Below, one piece after another: positions 29,855 through 37,404 of a DNA stretch of 44,675 nucleotides. Position numbers and translations under genes: made by a program. The notes under the pieces were generated by a model, which worked only from the letters and a program-made list of their open reading frames with translations, was not told where the DNA came from and did no database searches. The DNA is from Bacteroidota bacterium (GTDB taxonomy: Bacteria > Bacteroidota > Bacteroidia > UKL13-3), in NCBI GenBank assembly GCA_034439655.1, contig JAWXAU010000161.1, forward strand, positions 1 to 44,675, read 5' to 3'. Position 1 is the stretch's first letter. Each line of letters opens with the position of its first letter.

Positions 29855-31937
29855 ACAATACATCTGCTGCTATTTTCACATCCAAAAAATAAGTATCATA
29901 AAATGTACCATTGCCCTTTTTGGTATTTATCCAAGCATTGATCACTATATAATATCCCTGTTTCAATCGTACCAGTTCATCCACATTGGCAAATTGTTCT
30001 AATATAGATTTGGTGGGATTACAATAAGCTGGGTTGCTAGTATTATAAGCACCTGCGGCAATATAGGTAGTTGTGGTAAAAAATGAATCAATAGGTTTTT
30101 TGTCAGAACCCAAAACATATATATTTACTTTAGCCTCTACTGGAAATGCATTTTCAGCCGTGATGCGTAATAGCACCTCCTTTACTTTTCTTCCTTGGTC
30201 AAGATGCGGAAAATCATATTTGATAGTGTCTGCCAATTGTAGTCCTTGAGCAATTAATTGAACGGGCATTTGTACGTTCAAATCAGCTTTTATATAACTA
30301 TTGCCATAGAAGAAATCTCCAAAATTATATACATTGCCATTCGGATTAGTAGTAGCTGTAGCTTTTACATGGTAGCCTGTAGGCATACTTTGTATAATAG
30401 AAGTAATATTGGAATTGGCCTCGGTAATATCAAAAACACTACGCACAGGTGCATTGGGAAAATATATGCCCCGACCAATACTAAAGGGTTTACTAAAAAT
30501 ACTTCCTGTTAGCTTTTGTGTATCGTTTTTATAAAACTCCAATTTGTCAAATGTAATCTGTGCCGAAGCACCTATACTGTTTTCTACCATTAAAGAAGTT
30601 TTAAGACTTCCTAAATAAAATTTACCAGCGGTGATTCTTTTGAATAAATTAAATTGTGGTTCTTTTTTTTCTATCACAAATTTTTGCTGGCCAAAATAGC
30701 CATCACCTTTTTTAATACTGAGCTGCTTAAATTTGAGCGTAAATTTTATATAATCATTACTGGTAATAGTAACGGGAATACCTGTAGAATCGGCACTTGC
30801 AGAAACATGTATAGTGAGGTAATTGGTTTGCATTTTATCAGGACCCGTTAGGTCGAGTTTATAGCCACTCCAGTCAATATTAGCCGTTGATTTTGTCTCG
30901 AATGGATAGTTTCCTTTGCTAACAGTAAATGGTAAATTATACAATGATGCGTTTTTGCTGGTTTGCGGGAATACCAAATCCAATTTCAAATTTTCAGGAA
31001 AAGTACTATATGCTGAAAAATCAATAAATGCAGTATCAAATTCTATATTTTTTAATTGGGCGTCATTAAGTTTAAAATTGAAACCATAATTAAAATCTAT
31101 TAGTTTTCTATTTGGAAAAATAGCTGTAATACTAGATACTTTAAGATTACGAATACTTATTTTAAACACACTGGCTTTAGCAGTATCAATCAATACCTGT
31201 GTACTACCGCTGCCTGGAGAATATAAATTTAATACGGTTCCCACCATCAGCCCTTCCACTTTTTTGCCTGCCAATGATATACTATGAACTACTTTGCCTC
31301 CGTTTGATTTTATGAGTTTAAAAGTATCTTGGGCCACCAAGCTATTATCCGATTTATTGTTCAATTGGAAAACAAAATCCTGCAAATCAACTGGGAAATT
31401 ATTAGTTAAATCTATTTCCATTTCCCCCTCAAGTATCTGTGCCGATTTAAACAGGGAACCCAAATCAACTGTTGTCGAATTTGCATTGGTAGTGGAGATA
31501 GCAGGTATGGCCAGCATACTGCCATGGTTTGCAATTACTGTTGCCCCAGCCACGCCGCCCTGCTCGCATATTTGGCCCAATGACAAAGTATGCACAATGG
31601 TATTATCGCTCAAAGTCATGTCCTTTAATGCCATAGTGGATGATATACCTGTATCGGGCAATTTGAGCAGTTCGTTCACCGTTTTATGATATAGATTTTG
31701 GTGATATCTGATATCGATAGTATGGTCGGGGTTCACAAATGATATTGAATCGGGAAGCAAGTTGTTTACGGTAAGATTGGCATAGGCCAGAGGAGCCAAC
31801 CACTCACTATCATAACTTGGGCTTTTGCTTCGCCTGCATGCTGAAATGCTGAGGCATATTACAAGCACTAAAGATAGCTGTAAAATAAAGCTAGTCCTAG
31901 AGTTTAGTTTGCTGTATGTATGACCGAGTTGTGCCAA
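29838..31937 (-). CDS. Large lipoprotein of unknown function
   Basis: A protein of about 699 residues with a signal peptide and lipobox ISAC followed by CRRSKS, so the mature N-terminal Cys is lipidated. The frame is open up to 31958, but that TTG is part of a -7 box; I therefore start at the next in-frame TTG (31937), which puts the Cys at position 34. The start is uncertain. The mature protein is almost all beta with repeated sandwich-like segments (several strands of type FKLxxxxLKNIEFDTAFIDF) and ends DTYFLDVKIAADVLYETKL. I do not recognise a domain. It heads a run of lipoprotein, DUF5723-like barrel, GT2 and M48 genes with gaps of -17, 3 and 16 bases, and is likely surface- or periplasm-facing on the outer membrane. 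Confidence 0.82.
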   Translation of the reverse strand: MAQLGHTYSKLNSRTSFILQLSLVLVICLSISACRRSKSPSYDSEWLAPLAYANLTVNNLLPDSISFVNPDHTIDIRYHQNLYHKTVNELLKLPDTGISSTMALKDMTLSDNTIVHTLSLGQICEQGGVAGATVIANHGSMLAIPAISTTNANSTTVDLGSLFKSAQILEGEMEIDLTNNFPVDLQDFVFQLNNKSDNSLVAQDTFKLIKSNGGKVVHSISLAGKKVEGLMVGTVLNLYSPGSGSTQVLIDTAKASVFKISIRNLKVSSITAIFPNRKLIDFNYGFNFKLNDAQLKNIEFDTAFIDFSAYSTFPENLKLDLVFPQTSKNASLYNLPFTVSKGNYPFETKSTANIDWSGYKLDLTGPDKMQTNYLTIHVSASADSTGIPVTITSNDYIKFTLKFKQLSIKKGDGYFGQQKFVIEKKEPQFNLFKRITAGKFYLGSLKTSLMVENSIGASAQITFDKLEFYKNDTQKLTGSIFSKPFSIGRGIYFPNAPVRSVFDITEANSNITSIIQSMPTGYHVKATATTNPNGNVYNFGDFFYGNSYIKADLNVQMPVQLIAQGLQLADTIKYDFPHLDQGRKVKEVLLRITAENAFPVEAKVNIYVLGSDKKPIDSFFTTTTYIAAGAYNTSNPAYCNPTKSILEQFANVDELVRLKQGYYIVINAWINTKKGNGTFYDTYFLDVKIAADVLYETKL

Positions 31938-31955
31938 GTTTAGTGCGATAACGTG

Positions 31956-31963
31956 CAAAGATA
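31956..31963 (-). promoter_or_regulatory. -7 box (TATCTTTG) for the lipoprotein operon
   Basis: TATCTTTG on the minus strand matches TAnnTTTG. It lies just upstream of the lipoprotein TTG at 31937, giving a very short leader. Its last three bases are the in-frame TTG at 31958, which is why that codon should not be used as a start. Confidence 0.55.
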
Positions 31964-32016
31964 CAGAAGGGATTTTAAAAGTTGGGTAAAAATGTGTGGG
32001 TAAAGATCCCTTTATA

Positions 32017-32050
32017 CGCCGCGGCGAATCCCTGAGGGGAGACTGACTCC
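32017..32050. repeat. GC-rich inverted-repeat patch in AT-rich spacer
   Basis: The 12-mer CGCCGCGGCGAA at 32017-32028 is followed by CCCTGAGGGG and GGAG-ACTGA-CTCC, each able to fold. The surrounding DNA is AT-rich. The same 12-mer occurs in the 38-bp palindrome at 34248-34285. Position between divergent genes and the shared core suggest a REP-like or small dispersed element; that is inference from two copies only. Confidence 0.45.
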
Positions 32051-32127
32051 TGCTAAAAACGGGGATAATTACTAATATAAAAAGTGTGAGTTAAATTTGA
32101 GCAATAATTTTATAGTTTTTTCGTTAC

Positions 32128-32135
32128 TATATTTG
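32128..32135 (+). promoter_or_regulatory. -7 box (TATATTTG) for the GldM-like gene
   Basis: TATATTTG matches TAnnTTTG and sits 19 bases before GTG 32155. This placement supports the GTG as the original start, ahead of the T7 run that breaks the frame. No -33 TTG is at standard spacing. Confidence 0.55.
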
Positions 32136-32154
32136 TCCTTATAAAAGTATTGCA

Positions 32155-33150
32155 GTGAATAAAATATCATTACGCAACAAACCTACAATTTTTGCTATTA
32201 TATTTTTTATAATAACTTGTGTTTTTTTATTATAAATTATATATAAATGGGGAGAGTGTATATAGTGGTCGGATGGAGAAGAGGTTTATGGTTTTGGAAC
32301 AATCACTAATTGTTTCAAACAGAGAATTAGATGAGAAAAATATGCAAGTAATTGGTCAAGTATATAAATTAATAGAAACTGAATCGTCCGAAGTTATACC
32401 TTATGTTTTAACGGTAAAAGAAATAGATAGTTCACTTAAAATATTTACCAAATATATTCGTAAACTCAATTCCACTTTAGATGGTAATATATATAAGAGT
32501 TTCCAAAAAAATCCTGAATTTATTAGTAACGACAATAAAGAAAATATAACTAATTTAATAACTGAATTACATAGTAATACATTTAAAGATGCGTTAAACA
32601 AGATGGGCCAGTTTCTGAATTTAAAATGCAGCAAAATTGGAATTGACACACTATGCTTATTGAATTTAACCAGACTTAAAATCACTTATGATATTAAAAG
32701 TGATTGGACAAGTGAATTTTTCCATAATTTCCCACTTGAAGGCATTAGTATAATGCTTGCTAAAATTGAAAATGATTTTAAGTGTGCTTCTTCTGAAGTT
32801 ATTTCAGAAATAGCAACACGACAAATCAATAGTCACGGCTGTGGATTTGATCCAAAGATAGCGACAGTCTTACCTAAAGCTATTATGATTCCAGTAGGTG
32901 ACAAATATGAGGCGGATATTTTCTTGTCTAAAAATAAAAATTTCTATTATAAGAATATTGATGGTATAACCGTCGATGGTAAACCAATAAAGATAGAGAG
33001 TGGGATTGGGAAATTTGAACAAATAGTAACCGATGGCAATCACAAAATTCAAGGTAGCATAATGAAAAAAACCCTGACGGTGCAACTGAACTACACCTGT
33101 TCGATATAGAATACACAGGCTTCAAACTCCCACCAAACACAAAGAAATAA
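32155..33150 (+). pseudogene. Shortened GldM-like protein gene with two compensating frameshifts
   Basis: The intact middle frame (to 33109) encodes a protein resembling the first two periplasmic domains of GldM/PorM, the inner-membrane motor partner of GldL in T9SS and gliding. The best match is LPKAIMIPVGDKYEADIFLS, then VDGKPIKIESGIGKF, as in the second domain. Upstream, GTG 32155 starts MNKISLRNKPTIFAIIFF plus more hydrophobic residues, a type II membrane anchor like that of GldM, but in another frame; removing one T from the T7 run (32222-32228) joins them. At the other end, adding one A to the A7 run (33065-33071) restores MKKNPDGATELHLFDIEYTG and a stop at 33150. The restored chain is about 331 residues and lacks GldM domains 3 and 4 (full GldM is about 510). 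If it is not a pseudogene, the usable start is ATG 32273. It is alone, without gldKLN. Confidence 0.68.
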
Positions 33151-33151
33151 A

Positions 33152-34123
33152 TTACCTATCCCTCTTAATCACCAACTCAACCAATATATTTATATGCCCA
33201 TAGCTTGCATGGTTTTTATACGGCTCCATTAATTGCATGGCCTCATCTATCAATTGTTCCATTTTTGTAGAGGCATATTCAATACCCTTATAATGCTTCA
33301 CATAATCAAATACTTTTCTCACATGTCTAGCACTTGTATTATGTTTCTTTACGGTATTGATGATTTCTTGTTTTTCACTTGAGGTGCAATTGTTCAAAGT
33401 ATATATAAGTGGCAAAGTCATTTTGCGTTCTTTAATATCAATACCTCTTGGTTTGCCAATATCATCATCGCTAAAATCTAATATATCATCTTTTATTTGA
33501 AAGGCGATCCCTATTTTTTCTCCGAACGAAAGCATGCGTTGTATATCTTCATCACTTGCCCCTGCCGAGGCTGCACCCACTGCACAACAGGAAGCTATCA
33601 ATGAAGCGGTTTTTTTTCGAATGATATCATAATATATCGCTTCGGTAATATCCATTCTGCGGGCTTTTTCTATTTGCAAAAGTTCACCCTCGCTCATTTC
33701 TCGCACGGCATTGCTCACTATTTTAAGCAAGCCAAAATCATTATTATCTACCGAGAGCAACAATCCCTTGGCCAATAAATAATCGCCCACCAGCACCGCA
33801 ATTTTATTTTTCCAAATGGCATTGATACTAAACATGCCTCTGCGTTCATCCGAATCATCCACCACATCATCGTGAACAAGAGTTGCTGTGTGTAATAATT
33901 CGACCAAGGACGCACCACGATAAGTTGCCTCAGTAATACCGCCATGTAAACTTGCGGTAGCAAATACAAATAAAGGACGCAACTGTTTGCCTTTCCGTTT
34001 CACAATATAACTCATCACCGTGTCGAGCAGCGGTACACTGCTTTTCATGGCTAATCGAAACTTTTGCTCAAATTGTTTGAGCTCGGTTTCAAAGTCTTTT
34101 TTTATGAGGTCGAATGAAGACAA
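33152..34123 (-). CDS. Long-chain polyprenyl diphosphate synthase
   Basis: A 323-residue trans-isoprenyl diphosphate synthase that extends allylic diphosphates with IPP, here probably making the menaquinone side chain. The first Asp-rich motif is DDVVD at 85-89, the second DDILD at 212-216, with KGKQLRP (IPP-binding Lys/Arg) at 44-50 and GEKIGIAFQIKDD preceding the second. Small residues (Ala80 and Thr81) just before the first motif fit a long-chain product, in the manner of octaprenyl or heptaprenyl synthases. The start is TTG 34123; no ATG fits before the conserved MKSSVPLLD segment. Its 3' end meets the restored GldM-like gene end with one base between, so they are convergent. Confidence 0.92.
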   Translation of the reverse strand: MSSFDLIKKDFETELKQFEQKFRLAMKSSVPLLDTVMSYIVKRKGKQLRPLFVFATASLHGGITEATYRGASLVELLHTATLVHDDVVDDSDERRGMFSINAIWKNKIAVLVGDYLLAKGLLLSVDNNDFGLLKIVSNAVREMSEGELLQIEKARRMDITEAIYYDIIRKKTASLIASCCAVGAASAGASDEDIQRMLSFGEKIGIAFQIKDDILDFSDDDIGKPRGIDIKERKMTLPLIYTLNNCTSSEKQEIINTVKKHNTSARHVRKVFDYVKHYKGIEYASTKMEQLIDEAMQLMEPYKNHASYGHINILVELVIKRDR

Positions 34124-34440
34124 ATGTTGGTGTTTTATATAAGTTTCTTTGTAAAAAGAGTGCTTATAATAATACTACAAATTAAAGGGTGAAAGGGTTT
34201 TGAAAAAAAGATATTTTGTGATTGCTCCGTTCATTCTGAACATCGACGACGTCATGCTGTTCGCCGCGGCGAACAGCATGACGTCCCATGCCTAATGGCG
34301 TAAATGACGTTATACCGAAACTCACTATATAATAGTCCAAAAGAAAGGGACTAAATGTATTGTAGTTCGGCATTACCATTCTAAAAACCAAATCCGCCAC
34401 AGGCGAAGAACTATTTTAGTTTAAGAATTGGTATCACTTA
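34124..34440. other. 317-bp spacer holding the palindrome and a minor hairpin
   Basis: Apart from the 38-bp palindrome, the spacer has a short CGCC-ACA-GGCG hairpin around 34395-34405; on the minus strand it is followed by GATTTGGTTTTTAG and could act as a weak terminator for the six-gene operon. A 72-codon minus-strand frame (34182-34400) reads straight through the palindrome and shows no protein features, so it is not called. Confidence 0.45.
34248..34285. repeat. Perfect 38-bp palindrome
   Basis: The left half is GACGTCATGCTGTTCGCCG and the right half is its exact reverse complement, with no spacer (centre between 34266 and 34267). Transcribed, it would fold into a near loopless 17-18 bp hairpin; as DNA it could form a cruciform. 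It contains the 12-mer CGCCGCGGCGAA also found at 32017. It lies between the polyprenyl synthase start and the end of the VTC operon. It may be a REP-type element, a terminator or a protein-binding site; no T tract follows. Confidence 0.85.
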
Positions 34441-34632
34441 TCACCTCCTAATCGTATCCTGCTTTATAATACTATCCCTACCCACAGACTTTAACATTTC
34501 GTAGCGGTTACTATCAGCTTTTAATACTTCTGTATCAGTAAGGTCCTGAGGTTTCATAAACACAGACAAAACGCCCAATAAGATAAAAACTACAATGATT
34601 AAAGCAAAATATTGCCATTTAAGTTTTTCCAT
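34441..34632 (-). CDS. 63-residue single-pass membrane protein, last gene of VTC operon
   Basis: MEKLKWQYFALIIVVFILLG starts the chain: a short basic N-terminus, one membrane helix (about 8-27), then a polar tail of 36 residues rich in Asp, Lys and Arg, probably in the periplasm. I recognise no family. The ATG lies two bases after the TolC-like gene's stop, so it is almost certainly translated with it. It may be an accessory subunit of the envelope complex encoded upstream. A small protein of this size is easily missed by annotation. Confidence 0.72.
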   Translation of the reverse strand: MEKLKWQYFALIIVVFILLGVLSVFMKPQDLTDTEVLKADSNRYEMLKSVGRDSIIKQDTIRR

Positions 34633-34634
34633 TA

Positions 34635-35915
34635 CTATTCAAATTTGGTATGATAACTTTCCAATAATTTTGTATATAATATCATATCGTACTGGTAAGT
34701 CAATAAACTAGCTTCTGCTTGTGCCAGTCTTTCTTCCGCCGATTCAAGTTCATAATAAGTGGTATTTCCCAAGTCGAATGCCTTTCGTTCTAGATTTGTT
34801 TCTGACCTTAAATATTCAATTTGTGTATTGATTATTATATAAGCTTCCTGTGTGAGCCTTAGCTGTTCTTTTAGTTGGACAATTTTTGACCTGAGCTCAA
34901 AATCGAGCTGCGATATTTTGTTATCATATCTTTTCTGCTCTATGAGCGATTGTGAAATTAAAGACTTGGGTTGCATTTTATTGAACAAGGGAATATTAAC
35001 ATAAAAAGCAACATACTTTGAAAGGTTTGTATTAAACTGTGTGTTGAGTTCCATTTGCACCAAACTTGAGCTGCGGGTTACCCAGCCTGCCATAATACCC
35101 GCCGTGGGATACCGGGTTGATTTATAAATATTGATTCTTTGATTTTCGAGCGACGACAAACTTTGGTAAGTATGATATATAGGAAAATTACTTACTGAAA
35201 AACTATAATCTTGTACAGTAGTTATATTCAATTTATCAGGCGATTTTATATTGATAGAATCAGCGGTATAGCAAATTCCCTGAATTTGTTTATATAATAT
35301 ATTTTTCTGGTTTTTTAGTTTTGCTATCGTCAGTTTATTTAAGGTAACATAGGCATCAATATGGGGAATTTCCTTGGCGGGTAATACGCCAGCAGCCACC
35401 ATACTCTGCACTTTCTTTTGCTTGAGCAACCATTGGTCGCTTACTTTTTGGGCTTGCAATATTTGTGCATCAGTTTGCCAATATTTATAATATAATACGG
35501 TTATCTGGTTTTTTAATTCAAACAAATTTTGTCGATATTGTTGGTGCGATACTTGTTTGCCAATATCATACATTTGCCCTGTATAATAGTTTTTACCTCC
35601 ATCGAAAAGCATCCAATCGGATTGTATGTTGAAAGAATACACTTGGCTGCTAAAATTGCTCAGCACATTGGTAGCGGGGTCAATAAACAAACCCCAGTTA
35701 TAGGTATTCCGTATGCTTGCCGACAACTGTGGCAAGTAATTATAGTTATTATATTTCGATGCTTGTTCATATTTCAAACTATCAATAACTGCATCTTTAA
35801 TACTCATATTGTTATTGTAGGAAAGCAATACCAAATCGTTCAAGCTACTTGCTTGCTGGGCTTTTGCTTGTGAAATAAATAGCAGAATATATATAGCTAC
35901 AATACTACTCCTCAT
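34635..35915 (-). CDS. TolC-family outer-membrane channel protein
   Basis: A 426-residue protein with signal peptide (MRSSIVAIYILLFISQAKAQ). The mature part is long alpha-helical hairpins with Gln, Glu and Leu heptads, interrupted by two beta-strand zones (NYLPQLSASIRNTYNWG near 60 and YPTAGIMAGWVTRSSS near 270), the arrangement of TolC-like trimers. The C-terminal helix has YYELESAEERLAQAEASLLTYQYD, typical of the family. TolC proteins form the outer-membrane duct for type I secretion or efflux, and normally pair with an HlyD-like adaptor and an inner-membrane pump. Here the adaptor is three genes upstream, but no pump is present. ATG 35915 overlaps the DUF4956 stop by 11 bases. Confidence 0.9.
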   Translation of the reverse strand: MRSSIVAIYILLFISQAKAQQASSLNDLVLLSYNNNMSIKDAVIDSLKYEQASKYNNYNYLPQLSASIRNTYNWGLFIDPATNVLSNFSSQVYSFNIQSDWMLFDGGKNYYTGQMYDIGKQVSHQQYRQNLFELKNQITVLYYKYWQTDAQILQAQKVSDQWLLKQKKVQSMVAAGVLPAKEIPHIDAYVTLNKLTIAKLKNQKNILYKQIQGICYTADSINIKSPDKLNITTVQDYSFSVSNFPIYHTYQSLSSLENQRINIYKSTRYPTAGIMAGWVTRSSSLVQMELNTQFNTNLSKYVAFYVNIPLFNKMQPKSLISQSLIEQKRYDNKISQLDFELRSKIVQLKEQLRLTQEAYIIINTQIEYLRSETNLERKAFDLGNTTYYELESAEERLAQAEASLLTYQYDMILYTKLLESYHTKFE

Positions 35916-36579
35916 CAAAGAATAAATTTACATGTTGTACTTTATCCATCAATTTTAGTTCTTTCACCAATACTTGGCTATTCTCTTCTTTTTTCAATTT
36001 TATATAATAAGACAATTCTAGGTATTGGTTATTCTCCTCGCCTAAGGCTTTTACATTTACCAAAGAATATTTGCGGCAAAATTTACTGATTACGGTGCTG
36101 GCATCAAAGCCATCGTCCGTTTTGGCACTCACCACCATTTGCAATAAGAAATCACGCTTACGCGGTGCCGACATGTTTACCTTAACCACCACATAGAACA
36201 CCAAACCCACTATAATAGTTCCCATTATGGCTACTTCATATATTCCTACGCCACTGGCAAGACCTATTGCTAAAGCAAAAAATACAAACATCATATCCTG
36301 CGTATCTTTCAATGCCGTTCGGAAACGTATGATAGACATTGCCCCCACCAATCCAAAAGCCGTCGCCAGGTTATTCCCGATAACCATTATAACCACAGAG
36401 GTAATCATGGTAAGCATGATCAATGAATTTACAAATGTGGTGGAATAACTAAGACCTTTATAAGTTTGTCGGTATACTATCGAAATCATTATTCCGCATG
36501 CAAGTGCTACAATTAAATGCAGCAGTACCTCGCGGAAAGTAAGTTGGTATAAATAAATGTCTTGTAATTGCTCATTCAT
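35905..36579 (-). CDS. DUF4956 membrane protein
   Basis: A 224-residue integral membrane protein. It has about four membrane helices (near residues 17-36, 48-68, 94-108 and 111-133) and a soluble C-terminal domain of about 90 residues. The family signature is the GLVGAMSIIRFRTALKDTQD block at about 76-95, followed by the hydrophobic AIGLASG. DUF4956 proteins are commonly found beside VTC-domain polyphosphate polymerases, as here, but their role is not established. I infer a membrane partner for the polymerase, comparable to the membrane domain in yeast VTC. I use ATG 36579, overlapping the VTC stop by 8 bases; a TTG at 36591 would add four residues. It is tightly coupled to the TolC-like gene. 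Confidence 0.9.
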   Translation of the reverse strand: MNEQLQDIYLYQLTFREVLLHLIVALACGIMISIVYRQTYKGLSYSTTFVNSLIMLTMITSVVIMVIGNNLATAFGLVGAMSIIRFRTALKDTQDMMFVFFALAIGLASGVGIYEVAIMGTIIVGLVFYVVVKVNMSAPRKRDFLLQMVVSAKTDDGFDASTVISKFCRKYSLVNVKALGEENNQYLELSYYIKLKKEENSQVLVKELKLMDKVQHVNLFFDEE

Positions 36580-37387
36580 GGTTTTCGGCAAATGTTAAAG
36601 GTTTATAAATTGCCATACGGCTGTAACTAACAGGTGAAAAGCGGTGTGAGGAATTCTGGATATGGTTGTCAAGTCCATCAGCATACTTTGAGATAGCCTT
36701 TAGGTTTAGTTTAAATTCTTCAATAATACTCAAAGCCCAGCGAGGTATTTCATCGTGGTATTTTATCTCCAATACAAAATATTCGGGCGATAAGTATTTG
36801 GCCCCCTCTTCTCCATATATTTTATCTAGTTGTGGATATATAGTGGTGCGTACGTTTTTATCGAACGTGATGCGTACCCCTTTATCAAATTTACCCATAT
36901 AAGCTTCGCGTTCGTAGGTCACTAAATTGAGCGGTTGCAAAGAGTTTTTATAGAAATGATATAAGAATTTTTGCCCATCGTACAAATGCGTTTTATTATA
37001 TAGGAATTTTTCCAAATTCCCCGCTTGTAATATTTCATTTAATGATGAATATGGGACTTTTGCACGATGTTTCCCGATGCGGCTGCCTATTTTTTTCTTG
37101 ATTTCTAAAAATGCAACACTATCTGGTTTTTCATTATCATACACCCTTATCCTAAATTTATTCCTCAGTTCCACACCTTCCTTTTTTTCATCATAATATT
37201 TCATAAAAGGAGTATCATAATATATACTTCTCACGGTATATTCACTAATACCAAATTCGTTCAGCCCCGCATAGGTATCCGGCTCTACAAAAGGTCTTAA
37301 TCTAATACGTAATTCCTCCAACCTATTATTGACCAAATAATATTTGCGTTCGTATCTGTATTTTTCTATTTTGGTAGCTTCTAACAT
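36572..37387 (-). CDS. VTC-domain polyphosphate polymerase-like protein
   Basis: A 271-residue soluble protein covering the whole VTC catalytic tunnel domain; in yeast Vtc4 this domain makes polyphosphate from ATP. The basic and acidic residues lining the tunnel are recognisable: ERKYYL at 13-18, Arg53 in VRSIYYDTP, KFRIRVY at 77-83, FLEIKKKIG at 93-101, VTYEREAY at 156-163, RITFDKNVRT at 172-181, VLEIKY at 205-210 and ISKYADGLD at 232-240. No signal peptide or membrane helix is present, so it faces the cytoplasm, presumably docked on DUF4956. It follows the HlyD-like gene by 17 bases and overlaps DUF4956. Some VTC relatives of bacteria may act on other polymers, so the product is inferred. 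Confidence 0.92.
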   Translation of the reverse strand: MLEATKIEKYRYERKYYLVNNRLEELRIRLRPFVEPDTYAGLNEFGISEYTVRSIYYDTPFMKYYDEKKEGVELRNKFRIRVYDNEKPDSVAFLEIKKKIGSRIGKHRAKVPYSSLNEILQAGNLEKFLYNKTHLYDGQKFLYHFYKNSLQPLNLVTYEREAYMGKFDKGVRITFDKNVRTTIYPQLDKIYGEEGAKYLSPEYFVLEIKYHDEIPRWALSIIEEFKLNLKAISKYADGLDNHIQNSSHRFSPVSYSRMAIYKPLTFAENHE

Positions 37388-37404
37388 TTTATAATTATCT
37401 AAAA

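Noticed and set aside
34182-34400. 72-codon minus-strand frame between polyprenyl synthase and the VTC operon
   Set aside because: It reads through the perfect palindrome and has no protein-like features.
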